A stretch of DNA of 54,552 bases from DATMXT01 sp035560415 (GTDB lineage: Bacteria; Bacillota; Clostridia; Oscillospirales; Feifaniaceae). The notes beneath the pieces were generated by a model. It did not search any database and was not told where the DNA came from. It worked only from the letters and a program-made list of their open reading frames with translations. Location of the stretch: the NCBI GenBank assembly GCA_035560415.1, contig DATMZG010000019.1:1-54552 (forward strand), in the 5' to 3' direction. Within the stretch, counting starts at the first letter, position 1, and each line of letters opens with the position of its first letter. Below, piece by piece: positions 42,524 to 49,489 of the stretch. Made by a program: the position numbers and the translations under genes.

Positions 42524-43561
42524 ATGAAACGAACGCTTGCCGTGTTGTCGGCCTTTTTTCTTCTGATATCGATGACTGCCTGCGTAAAAACGGAGGAGCC
42601 GCAGCAGCCGGCCGAAGTTCCGGTTTACGAGAAGACCATCTTTGCCATGGACACGGTCATGACCTTCAAGGTATACGGAGAGGGGACCGAGTCGGTCCTG
42701 GACGAGTGCGAGGCGCTTGTCCGGCAGGTGGAAGACGAGATCTCCAAAACGATTGAGGCGAGCGACATCTATCGGCTCAACGGCTCAAACGGACAGCCGA
42801 CCGAAGTGGCCCCCGAAACGGCGGCGCTTCTCACGGCTGCCTGCGAATATTCGCAGCGCACCGGCGGCGCCTTCGACATCACGGTCGAGCCGCTTGTCGC
42901 CCTGTGGAATATCGGCGGCGGTCGCACGGTGCCGCCCGAACAGGCTGAAATTGACGCCCTCATGGATATGATAGACTATCGCCGTATCACAGTTGACGGG
43001 GACACCGTCACGCTAAACGGCTGCCGCATCGACCTCGGGGCCATCGGCAAGGGCTATGTCTCCGACCGGCTGGACGCCTTGCTGCGCTCGCATGACAACG
43101 TCTCGGGTGCGCTTTTCAGCCTCGGCGGCAACGTCGGGGTCGTGGGGACAAAACCGGAGGACAAGCCCTTTGTCATCGGTGTCAGAGACCCTTTGGGGCA
43201 GCCCAGCGACTTCCTCGGGTATGTTGAGCTCACCGACATGTTTGTCGTCTCATCGGGCGATTACGAGCGCTTTTTTGAATATGACGGGGTGGTCTACCAC
43301 CACATCATCGACCCCGCGACAGGCGCGCCCTCCCGCAGCGACATCAAAGAGGTCTCCATTGTCTGCGAGAGTGGAGCCTACGCCGACGCGCTCTCCACCG
43401 CCCTTTTCGTGATGGGCACTGAGAAAGCCCTCCAATTCTATGAGGAAAACAAAGATTTTGAAGCTATTTTCGTCACACAGGACGCCAAAGTCTTCGTGAC
43501 GCAGGGGCTAAAAGATAAATTCACCTTTACCGGGGCAAATGCGGGGTATACGTATGAGTAA
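42524..43561 (+). CDS. apbE: ApbE-family FAD:protein FMN transferase lipoprotein
   Basis: Covalently attaches FMN to threonines of extracytoplasmic proteins. The 345-residue protein has a lipoprotein signal (MKRTLAVLSAFFLLISMTAC) and ApbE motifs FAMDTVMTFKVYG, LNGS, GGAFDITVEPLVALWNIG near 120, DLGAIGKGYVSDR near 170, LGGNVGVVG and ADALSTALFVMG near 290, including the Mg and FAD-binding residues. ATG 42524 is used; GTG 42518 is in frame but inside the Shine-Dalgarno region. It overlaps the NusG-II gene by 8 bases. Confidence 0.94.
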   Translation: MKRTLAVLSAFFLLISMTACVKTEEPQQPAEVPVYEKTIFAMDTVMTFKVYGEGTESVLDECEALVRQVEDEISKTIEASDIYRLNGSNGQPTEVAPETAALLTAACEYSQRTGGAFDITVEPLVALWNIGGGRTVPPEQAEIDALMDMIDYRRITVDGDTVTLNGCRIDLGAIGKGYVSDRLDALLRSHDNVSGALFSLGGNVGVVGTKPEDKPFVIGVRDPLGQPSDFLGYVELTDMFVVSSGDYERFFEYDGVVYHHIIDPATGAPSRSDIKEVSIVCESGAYADALSTALFVMGTEKALQFYEENKDFEAIFVTQDAKVFVTQGLKDKFTFTGANAGYTYE

Positions 43562-43997
43562 AAACGAGGACGCCCTCTTGGGCGAGAAGAAAACGGCCGG
43601 CATGAAAAAGGGCGACAGGGTTTTAATTGTCGCCTTGGTTTTGATTGCGGCGGCGCTTTTTGGCTATGTCTATTTCGGACAGGCCCTTGGGGAGAAGGGC
43701 CCCTATGCCCTCATTTCGGTCAATCAGCGGGTCTACCACACGCTTGACATCGGGGCCGCCAAGGACGAGGTCATCACCTATACCGACGCCGGCGTCACCT
43801 ACACCGTCGAAATCAAGGACCATCAGATTTGCATGAAGCACATTGACTGCCCGGACCAAATCTGCGTACATACCGGCTACACGAACAACAGGTATATTCC
43901 GATCATCTGCCTTCCCAACAAGGTCATGATCGTCATTTCGGACACGCCTACCGGTGAAAACCTGACGGATGGCGAGGTGGATGGCATTGCAAACTGA
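43554..43997 (+). CDS. NusG domain II-containing membrane-anchored protein (EetA-like)
   Basis: A 147-residue protein with one N-terminal membrane helix (about 23-43, DRVLIVALVLIAAALFGYVYF) and an extracytoplasmic NusG-domain-II-like beta domain. That domain contains CMKHIDCPDQICVHTGY, the four-residue-spaced cysteines and CVHTG motif of this family, and IICLPNKVMIVI. It is not a transcription factor. In Gram-positive extracellular electron-transfer loci a similar protein is EetA. It overlaps its neighbours on both sides. Confidence 0.85.
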   Translation: MSKNEDALLGEKKTAGMKKGDRVLIVALVLIAAALFGYVYFGQALGEKGPYALISVNQRVYHTLDIGAAKDEVITYTDAGVTYTVEIKDHQICMKHIDCPDQICVHTGYTNNRYIPIICLPNKVMIVISDTPTGENLTDGEVDGIAN

Positions 43998-44604
43998 GAG
44001 GCGCGCCACAAAACGCATCACGCTGCTTGGAATTCTGGTCTCCTTCGCCTTAATCCTCTCCATTGTCGAGAGGTGGTTTCCGCTGGAGGCCGTCGTTCCG
44101 CTGCCCGGCATCAAGCTGGGGCTGCCGAACATCGTGACGCTCTTCGCGCTCTTTTATCTCGACATTCCGTCAGCCCTCATCATCATCTTTTTGCGGACTT
44201 TTTTGGCCTCGGTCTTCATGGGCAGCATTACGGCTTTGGCCTTTTCGCTGACCGGCGGCCTCATGGCGTTTGCCGCCATGCGCCTTGCCTTAAAGCTCTA
44301 TCCGAAATATCTGTCCATCGGGGGCGTCTCCATCATCGGCGCGGCCTTTCACAACTTCGGGCAAATCTGCGCCGCCATGGTGGTCATGGGGACCGTCAAT
44401 GTCTTCGGCTATCTGCCGCTGCTCCTCATCGCCTCCATTGTGACGGGATTTCTCATCGGCGCAGTCTTTGGGGCCGTCGTCAAAAAGCTCGCCTCAATTC
44501 GGAGTATTCAGGCCTATTTGCGGGACGCCAGCATGTCTTCGACATCAAGGCCCGCCATGCGGTTTGAGCCGGACACGCCTCAAAAAGATGAGAATAACTC
44601 TTGA
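43981..44604 (+). CDS. Gx transporter family membrane protein (EetB / heptaprenyl diphosphate synthase component I-like)
   Basis: About 207 residues with five or six membrane helices. LLGILVSFALILSIVERWFP, LPGIKLGLPNIVTLFALFYLD and FHNFGQICAAMVVMG are characteristic of the Hpre_diP_synt_I (Gx transporter) family, a name that reflects annotation rather than proven enzymology. The start is uncertain: ATG 43969, ATG 43981 and TTG 43987 are in frame, with GAGG at 43974-43977 best spaced for TTG 43987. The stop overlaps the tRNA promoter. Confidence 0.87.
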   Translation: MALQTERRATKRITLLGILVSFALILSIVERWFPLEAVVPLPGIKLGLPNIVTLFALFYLDIPSALIIIFLRTFLASVFMGSITALAFSLTGGLMAFAAMRLALKLYPKYLSIGGVSIIGAAFHNFGQICAAMVVMGTVNVFGYLPLLLIASIVTGFLIGAVFGAVVKKLASIRSIQAYLRDASMSSTSRPAMRFEPDTPQKDENNS

Positions 44605-44629
44605 CTTTTTTGCGGGAAGCCACTATACT
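44601..44629 (+). promoter_or_regulatory. Promoter for tRNA-Leu
   Basis: TTGACT (44601-44606), a 17-base spacer and TATACT (44624-44629). The predicted start is about 18 bases before the mature tRNA 5' end. Confidence 0.85.
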
Positions 44630-44653
44630 GATTAAGCATTCCGCATTAGATAT

Positions 44654-44740
44654 GCGGCTGTGGCGGAACTGGCAGACGCGTTAGATTCAGGTTCTAATGG
44701 TCGCAAGGCCGTGGGGGTTCAAGTCCCTTCAGCCGCACCA
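44654..44740 (+). tRNA. tRNA-Leu, anticodon CAG
   Basis: An 87-base class II tRNA. Acceptor GCGGCTG pairs with CAGCCGC, and ACCA ends the gene (CCA encoded). Anticodon stem TTAGA/TCTAA encloses the loop TTCAGGT with anticodon CAG at 44688-44690. A long variable arm (TGGTCGCAAGGCCGTG region) and T-arm GGGGGTTCAAGTCCC-type sequence follow. It reads CUG, a codon that this GC-rich genome uses heavily. Confidence 0.97.
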
Positions 44741-44775
44741 AATCAAAGCGACCCCCAAAGGGGGTCGCTTTGATT
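44741..44775 (+). terminator. Intrinsic terminator of tRNA-Leu
   Basis: AATCAAAGCGACCCCC pairs perfectly with GGGGGTCGCTTTGATT (16 bp, AAA loop), followed by TTTTATAT. It begins immediately after the CCA end. Confidence 0.95.
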
Positions 44776-45093
44776 TTATATCGTTCCAAGGGACTTGAAG
44801 GGCGCTGAAAAAACAGTCCGGTGGACTGTTTTTTGCGCCCCGGGATTTCGTGTCAGGCCGATAGGCGCTTACATGTTCTGCGGAACATGTGGGCGCCTTT
44901 CATATGATGGAAGGCGCGAAGCGCCTCGCGGGTGGAACCAGTTCCCCCGCGTGCCCCCTCCGGCCTCCGGCAGAACTGGAAACGAAGGGTACTCTTGATG
45001 GGTGCCCCGTGAGTGTAATGATGTTATATTGTGTTGTTTAGCTCAAACTTTTACTCAGGAGCAAAAGTATCCGGTTTAGCTCTCACAAAAAGG
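44776..45093. other. Non-coding tract of consecutive hairpins after the tRNA
   Basis: No gene is supported here. Contents: an inverted 12-base copy of the tRNA T-arm (44788-44799); hairpin 44800-44840 (12 bp plus 6 bp, GGT loop); hairpin 44863-44898 (8 bp plus 6 bp around a 2x2 internal loop, TGCG loop); competing hairpins 44893-44917 and 44912-44926 that reuse the same GCGCCT/AGGCGC arms; and hairpin 44927-44951 (10 bp, one bulge). After about 45000 the sequence becomes AT-rich and leads to a promoter. It looks like a structured repeat element or transcript; see findings. Confidence 0.7.
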
Positions 45094-45122
45094 TTGTGAA
45101 TGACGCCGTGAGATGGTATGAT
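45094..45122 (+). promoter_or_regulatory. Promoter for the TVP38-like gene
   Basis: TTGTGA (45094-45099), a 17-base spacer and TATGAT (45117-45122) preceded by TG-G (extended -10). It leaves a leader of about 95 bases with a small TCCCG/CGGGA hairpin. Confidence 0.7.
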
Positions 45123-45223
45123 AAACACATATTTTTAAAGTGCGGATTTTTCTATTTTATGATTTTATCGAGGTGAATGTCGGTCCCGATAGGCCGGGAG
45201 AAAAAGAAAGCCGGTGATTAACC

Positions 45224-45985
45224 TTGGATGTGCATGCTGAAAAATGGGTCAAGCGATTTTCCGTCGCCTTGTTTCTCACTGCGGGCATGACGGTCGTCTG
45301 CATGATCGCAAAACGCTTTTTGCCGGGCTTCCTTCCGGTTTTAAGGCGCGGAAAAGAGGCCGAAATCGAGGCCTATATCCGCGAGTCCGGCAGCGTCAAA
45401 AGCGTGACGCTGACGGCCTTCCTGCAATTCATGCAGGTGGTCTCGGTCATTTTCCCGGGGCTGCCCATTCAGATTGCGTCCGGCATCATTTTCGGCACCT
45501 TTTGGGGATATCTCATCTGCCACCTCTCATATATCCTTGGCAACATGACGGTCTTTTTGTCGCTGCGCCGGTTCAAGGGCCATATTGAAGACCTGATTCC
45601 GGAAAAAGAGGCCGGCTGGATGAAAAAGCTGCTGCAAAATGCCGTTTACCCCGAGCTCGCGGTCTTTCTCGGCTGCATGATGCCGCTGCTGCCAAACGGC
45701 GTCGTGCCGTACCTCGCGGCCCGTACCGGTATCACGCCCAAACGGTTTTTGCTCGCTATGGCGGCAGGGAGCTTTCCCAATATTTTTATTCTCTGCGCCG
45801 TGGGAAATCAGATTCTGGAAGGGGAGTTCCTGCTTGCAGGAATACTCCTTGGCAGCGTATTTTTGCTCATGAGCCTGACTTATTTTTCAAGGGACCGCCT
45901 CATCCGCTTTGCCATGAATCACGAAAAACGGCCGCCTGCGCCCGAAGCTCCCGAGATTATGGAGCCCGTGGACGGGGAGCGCTGA
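45224..45985 (+). CDS. TVP38/TMEM64 (VTT/DedA-like) membrane protein
   Basis: A 253-residue integral membrane protein of the SNARE-associated Golgi (VTT) superfamily, some members of which move lipids across membranes. FPGLPIQIASGIIFGTFWGYLICHLSYILGN, divided for length at the reentrant loop, and the second-half FLGCMMPLLPNGVVPYLAARTGI carry the family's G-x-x-x-[VFYW]-x-G-like and proline-rich elements. The C-terminus is a short Pro/Glu-rich tail. It starts with TTG 45224 after a weak Shine-Dalgarno. The role here is unknown. Confidence 0.85.
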   Translation: MDVHAEKWVKRFSVALFLTAGMTVVCMIAKRFLPGFLPVLRRGKEAEIEAYIRESGSVKSVTLTAFLQFMQVVSVIFPGLPIQIASGIIFGTFWGYLICHLSYILGNMTVFLSLRRFKGHIEDLIPEKEAGWMKKLLQNAVYPELAVFLGCMMPLLPNGVVPYLAARTGITPKRFLLAMAAGSFPNIFILCAVGNQILEGEFLLAGILLGSVFLLMSLTYFSRDRLIRFAMNHEKRPPAPEAPEIMEPVDGER

Positions 45986-46042
45986 ATGAAATTCATTGAC
46001 ATCACAAAATACGATATTCACAGACACGGAAAGGACGGATAA
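45986..46042 (+). CDS. Possible 18-residue peptide ahead of dhaK
   Basis: ATG immediately follows the TVP38-like stop codon, with GGGGAG 6-7 bases upstream. It reads MKFIDITKYDIHRHGKDG and stops 2 bases before the dhaK ATG. It could be a leader peptide, a remnant of a gene's N-terminus or chance. There is no homologue I recognise. Confidence 0.25.
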   Translation: MKFIDITKYDIHRHGKDG

Positions 46043-46044
46043 AC

Positions 46045-47052
46045 ATGCGGAAAATCATCAACAGCGCAAAGGATTTTGTCGATGAGACCATGGAGGGCAT
46101 CATCCTCGCATACGGCGACAAGGTCAGGCTCCTTGACGGAGATAAGCGCATCCTGCTTTCAAACTACCCCGTGAAAGACGGGAAGGTCGGCATTGTGACG
46201 GCCGGCGGCAGCGGCCATCTCCCGGTCTTTTTAGGCTATGTCGGACAGGGCATGCTCGACGGGTGCGCCGTCGGCAACGTGTTTGCCTCTCCGTCTTCGC
46301 AGAAAATGGCCGACATGATCAAGGCCTGCGACCGCGGCGGCGGCGTTCTCTGCCTCTACGGCAACTACGGCGGCGATAAGCTCAACTTCGACATGGCCTG
46401 CGAGACCGTGGAGTTCGACGACGTCGTGACAAAGACCGTCCTCGTCGCGGACGACGTCGCCTCCTCCCCGAAGGAGACGGCGTCAAAGCGCAGGGGCGTC
46501 GCCGGAATGGTCTACGCCTTTAAAATCGCAGGCGCCGCGGCCGAGCAGATGAAGAGCCTCGACGAGGTCGCCTCCCTTGCCAAAAAGGCGCTTGACAACA
46601 TCCGCACCATGGGCGTCGCCCTCTCGCCCTGCATCGTGCCGGAGGTCGGCATTCCCACGTTCTCCATTGGGGCGGACGAGATTGAAATCGGCATGGGCAT
46701 TCACGGCGAGCCCGGAATTGAGCTTCGCAAAATGATGACGGCCGACGAAATTGCCGAGGCCGTCCTTGCCCGCATACTTGAAGACATGCCGGTCGAAGCC
46801 GGCGGCGAGGTCTCGGTCATGATAAACGGACTTGGCGCAACCCCCTTGGAGGAGCTCCTCATCGTCTACCGCAAAGTACATATGCTGCTGGCTGAAAAGG
46901 GCATCAAGGTCTTCATGCCCCACATCGGCGAGTTTGCCACCTCCATGGAGATGGCGGGCCTCTCGGTCACGGTCTTCCGGCTCGACGAAGAGCTCAAAGC
47001 CCTGCTGCAGGCCCCGGCCAAAACGCCCTTCTACACAAACCACAACAAATAG
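46045..47052 (+). CDS. dhaK: Dihydroxyacetone kinase subunit DhaK
   Basis: Binds dihydroxyacetone (or a similar short sugar) covalently before phosphorylation. The 335-residue protein has TAGGSGHLPVFLGYVGQG near 52 (family usually GGGSGHEP) and the substrate His in GMGIHGEPG, H220. The DhaK fold continues to the C-terminal FATSMEMAGLSVTVFRLDEEL. dhaL follows 15 bases later. A replaced Glu in GGSGHLP may signal a different substrate. Confidence 0.92.
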   Translation: MRKIINSAKDFVDETMEGIILAYGDKVRLLDGDKRILLSNYPVKDGKVGIVTAGGSGHLPVFLGYVGQGMLDGCAVGNVFASPSSQKMADMIKACDRGGGVLCLYGNYGGDKLNFDMACETVEFDDVVTKTVLVADDVASSPKETASKRRGVAGMVYAFKIAGAAAEQMKSLDEVASLAKKALDNIRTMGVALSPCIVPEVGIPTFSIGADEIEIGMGIHGEPGIELRKMMTADEIAEAVLARILEDMPVEAGGEVSVMINGLGATPLEELLIVYRKVHMLLAEKGIKVFMPHIGEFATSMEMAGLSVTVFRLDEELKALLQAPAKTPFYTNHNK

Positions 47053-47067
47053 GGGAGGCCTGTGCAC

Positions 47068-47691
47068 ATGAACGCGGCAGACGTCAAAGGCGCCATAGCC
47101 TGTATCAGCGGCGCCATGGATGAAAATAAGGACTATCTTGTGAGCCTCGACCAGCAAAACGGCGACGGAGACCTTGGCATCTCCATGAGCTGCGGCTTTG
47201 GGGCCGTGCGGGAGTACCTTTCGACTGCTGAGGAGGCGGACCTCGGAAAGCTGCTCATGAAGTGCTCCGGCGCCTTCAACGAGAGCGCCCCCTCGTCGCT
47301 TGGCACCATTTTGTCCTTTGGCATGATCGGCATGGCCCGCGCTCTCAAGGGCAAGACCGAGGCCTCGCTTGCCGAGCTTGCCGGGGCAATGGAGGCGGGC
47401 GTTTCGCTCATCATGGACAAGGCGGGCTCCAAGCCCGGCGAAAAGACGGTTTTGGACGCCTTGTGCCCCGCGGTCGACGCGCTGCGTCAAAACGCCGAAA
47501 AAGACTGCAAGGAGGCGTTCTCGCTTGCGGCAAAGGCCGCGGCGGCGGGGTCTGAGCGCACAAAGGAAATGCGCCCCGTCCACGGGAGGGCCGCCTATTA
47601 CGGGGACAAGAGCATCGGCCTGCTCGACGGGGGCTCTGTCGTCGGCAAGCTGATTTTCGAGGGCATCGAGTCCTACTGTTCCGGCAGATAA
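47068..47691 (+). CDS. dhaL: Dihydroxyacetone kinase subunit DhaL
   Basis: The nucleotide-binding subunit that transfers phosphate to the substrate on DhaK. The 207-residue helical protein has the metal-binding NGDGDLGISM near residue 30 and SLGTILSFGMIGMA near 80. ATG 47068 is 9 bases from GGGAGG; GTG 47062 is too close. No DhaM (PTS phosphodonor) is adjacent, so phosphate must come from a DhaM elsewhere or from ATP exchange. Confidence 0.9.
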   Translation: MNAADVKGAIACISGAMDENKDYLVSLDQQNGDGDLGISMSCGFGAVREYLSTAEEADLGKLLMKCSGAFNESAPSSLGTILSFGMIGMARALKGKTEASLAELAGAMEAGVSLIMDKAGSKPGEKTVLDALCPAVDALRQNAEKDCKEAFSLAAKAAAAGSERTKEMRPVHGRAAYYGDKSIGLLDGGSVVGKLIFEGIESYCSGR

Positions 47692-47706
47692 AAAGGAGCG
47701 TGTGAG

Positions 47707-48171
47707 ATGAAAATCGGTATCATGGTCTACTCCTATACGAACAACACGCTGTCGGTCGCGATGAAATTGCAGGACGCGCTGACGGCAAAAGGGCACGACG
47801 TGGCGATTGAGCGGGTTGTGCCGGATGAGGACAAACCGCAGGCGAGGGTGAAAACCACACTCAAAAACGCCCCCGAGGTCTCGCCCTACGACGCGCTCAT
47901 TTTTGCCTCTCCGGTCTACGGGTTTGAGCTGGCCCCGGCCATGCAGCTCTATCTCTCGCAGCTTCCCAGCCTCGCGGACAAAAAAGTCGCCTGCTTTGTC
48001 ACGATGAGTTTCAAATTCAAACGGCTCGGCGGACACCGCGCCATCCGGCAGATCGCCGCCGCCTGCACGGAGAAGGGGAGCCCCGTCCTGCAAAGCGGCA
48101 TTGTCAGCTGGGGAAGCAAGGAGCGCGACAGGGAGATTGCCGAAGTCGTCTCTGCGCTCAGCGCGTTCTGA
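47707..48171 (+). CDS. Flavodoxin family protein
   Basis: A 154-residue flavodoxin-like FMN protein. KIGIMVYSYTNNTLSVAMKL is the phosphate-binding loop region (S/T-x-T-x-N-T like), and FASPVYGFELAPAMQLYLSQLP is the second FMN-contact loop, as in NADPH-FMN or NAD(P)H-quinone reductase-type flavodoxins. It follows dhaL after 15 bases and is likely co-transcribed. Its partner is unknown. Confidence 0.88.
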   Translation: MKIGIMVYSYTNNTLSVAMKLQDALTAKGHDVAIERVVPDEDKPQARVKTTLKNAPEVSPYDALIFASPVYGFELAPAMQLYLSQLPSLADKKVACFVTMSFKFKRLGGHRAIRQIAAACTEKGSPVLQSGIVSWGSKERDREIAEVVSALSAF

Positions 48172-48211
48172 TTATCTCCACCTCGGTCATATTTGCCATG
48201 CGACATACACC

Positions 48212-48240
48212 TTGACACGGCCTGCTGCGTATGATAAAGT
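48212..48240 (+). promoter_or_regulatory. Promoter for the cation efflux gene
   Basis: TTGACA (48212-48217), a 17-base spacer and TAAAGT (48235-48240; 4 of 6). The predicted start near 48247 leaves a leader of about 235 bases. Confidence 0.7.
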
Positions 48241-48303
48241 ACATTTACATTCTCTTTGCACTGTATAGCGCCCCCTTTATTCGGAGCGACATCACCAGTA
48301 CAA

Positions 48304-48417
48304 ACTGAGCAGACCGGGGTCATCTTTGACTCTGGGGTCGGGCCGCACAGCGGCAGCAGATTATGCATGTTAAGCGCATCTGTGGGACAGTCATATGTTC
48401 TGCAGGTGTGCTTTTTT
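48304..48417 (+). ncRNA. Candidate metal-sensing riboswitch with intrinsic terminator (NiCo-like)
   Basis: A four-helix junction can be drawn: P1 ACTG 48304-48307 with CAGT 48388-48391; P2 GACC...GGGTCA 48312-48322 with TGACTC...GGTC 48327-48339; P3 GCCGC 48342-48346 with GCGGC 48350-48354; P4 CAGAT...TGC 48357-48366 with GCG...ATCTG 48374-48382. Joining strands are purine-rich (AGCA, GG, AG, TGGGA). The competing terminator pairs 48374-48389 with 48396-48411 (about 16 bp with several G-U) and is followed by six T at 48412-48417. Because P1 and P4 use the 5' arm of the terminator, they exclude it. This gives ON logic when the ligand binds. A NiCo assignment is inferred from architecture and the downstream gene. 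Confidence 0.5.
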
Positions 48418-48480
48418 GTCTAAAAAGACGCATTGCAGGTGCCGGAGAGCGATTTTCATTTGGCGAAGGAGGTAACTGCT

Positions 48481-49368
48481 TTGGTGAATTACGGCGAAAA
48501 CAGTGAGCGTATTGCGATGAAAGTGTCATGGAACACCGTTGTCGTCAATGTGGTGCTCTCAGTCTTCAAACTTGCGGCGGGAATTATCGGCCGCTCGGCC
48601 GCCATGATTTCAGACGCGGTACACACGATGTCCGACGTGCTCAGCACTTTTATCGTCATGGCCGGCGTTAAGGTCGCGGCAAAGAAGGCCGACAGCAAAC
48701 ACCCGTACGGACATGAGCGGTTCGAGTGCGTCGCAGCCCTCATTTTGTCGGTCATGCTGTTTGCGACCGGCCTTGGCATCGGCTACGGCGGCGTTCGGAC
48801 AGTGCTGGTGGGCCGCAGCGGGGCGCTTCCCATTCCCGGTATGCTGGCGCTTGTGGCGGCCGTCGTCTCAATTGTGGTCAAGGAGGTCATGTACTGGTAC
48901 ACAAGGGCTGCCGCAAAAAAAATCAATTCGGGCGCCCTCATGGCCGACGCGTGGCACCACCGCTCGGACGCCCTGTCGTCCATCGGCAGCTTTGTCGGCA
49001 TTTTCGGCGCCCGCATCGGATACCCGACCATGGACGCCGCGGCCTGCCTTGTCATCTGTGTGTTTATCCTCAAGGCGTCGGTGGATATTTTCATGGACTC
49101 CATCAACAAGATGACTGACAGCGCCTGCGACGACACCGTCTCGGAGGCTATAAAAGAGCTGATTTTAGCGCAGGACAAAGTGCTCGGCGTCGACCTGCTC
49201 ACGACGCGGCTCTTCGGAAACCGAATGTATGTCGACGTCGAAATCCGGGTCAACGGTGCACTCCTCATCAGCGACGGGCACGACGTTGCGCACGCCGTTC
49301 ACGACGCCATTGAAAACGGCTTTGAAAATGTCAAGCACTGCATGGTGCATGTCAATCCGCAGCCCTGA
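48481..49368 (+). CDS. Cation diffusion facilitator family transporter
   Basis: A divalent-metal/proton antiporter in the membrane, 295 residues. Transport-site motifs are ISDAVHTMSD in helix 2 (D45, H48, D52) and ADAWHHRSD in helix 5 (D156, H159/H160, D163). About six helices precede a cytoplasmic C-terminal domain (about 215-295) typical of the family. TTG 48481 is 8 bases from GGAGG; an upstream in-frame ATG at 48433 would start inside the leader with no Shine-Dalgarno. Zn, Co, Ni, Fe or Mn are possible; the leader suggests Ni/Co. Confidence 0.9.
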   Translation: MVNYGENSERIAMKVSWNTVVVNVVLSVFKLAAGIIGRSAAMISDAVHTMSDVLSTFIVMAGVKVAAKKADSKHPYGHERFECVAALILSVMLFATGLGIGYGGVRTVLVGRSGALPIPGMLALVAAVVSIVVKEVMYWYTRAAAKKINSGALMADAWHHRSDALSSIGSFVGIFGARIGYPTMDAAACLVICVFILKASVDIFMDSINKMTDSACDDTVSEAIKELILAQDKVLGVDLLTTRLFGNRMYVDVEIRVNGALLISDGHDVAHAVHDAIENGFENVKHCMVHVNPQP

Positions 49369-49429
49369 GAGGGCTTACAGACACTTGCGACAGGACATTT
49401 GAATATTTGCCATATCGGAAAAATTCGGC

Positions 49430-49459
49430 TTGACAGGCGGGGCGGGGCGAGTGTATGAT
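49430..49459 (+). promoter_or_regulatory. Promoter for the glutaredoxin-like gene
   Basis: TTGACA (49430-49435), an 18-base spacer rich in G and TATGAT (49454-49459), leading to a leader of about 25 bases. Confidence 0.8.
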
Positions 49460-49489
49460 TTACCCAGTTTAATTTCGGGAGGTAATGTC

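Noticed and set aside
44795..44998. A 67-codon open frame across the hairpin tract
   Set aside because: Its codons run through three strong hairpins, there is no Shine-Dalgarno, and the peptide looks like a spurious translation of a structured repeat.
44654..45100. Integrated element at the tRNA-Leu 3' end
   Set aside because: No integrase, no direct repeat of the tRNA 3' end and only housekeeping genes downstream. The one T-arm match is inverted.
46483..48093. A 536-codon open frame on the minus strand
   Set aside because: It lies antisense to dhaK, dhaL and the flavodoxin gene, all of which have clear motifs and Shine-Dalgarno sites. Long antisense frames are expected in 60% GC coding DNA.
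48320..48529. Minus-strand frame with several cysteines in the leader of the CDF gene
   Set aside because: It lies antisense to the candidate riboswitch and the start of the CDF gene, with no Shine-Dalgarno. An adjoining minus-strand frame ending at 47949 has the same problems.
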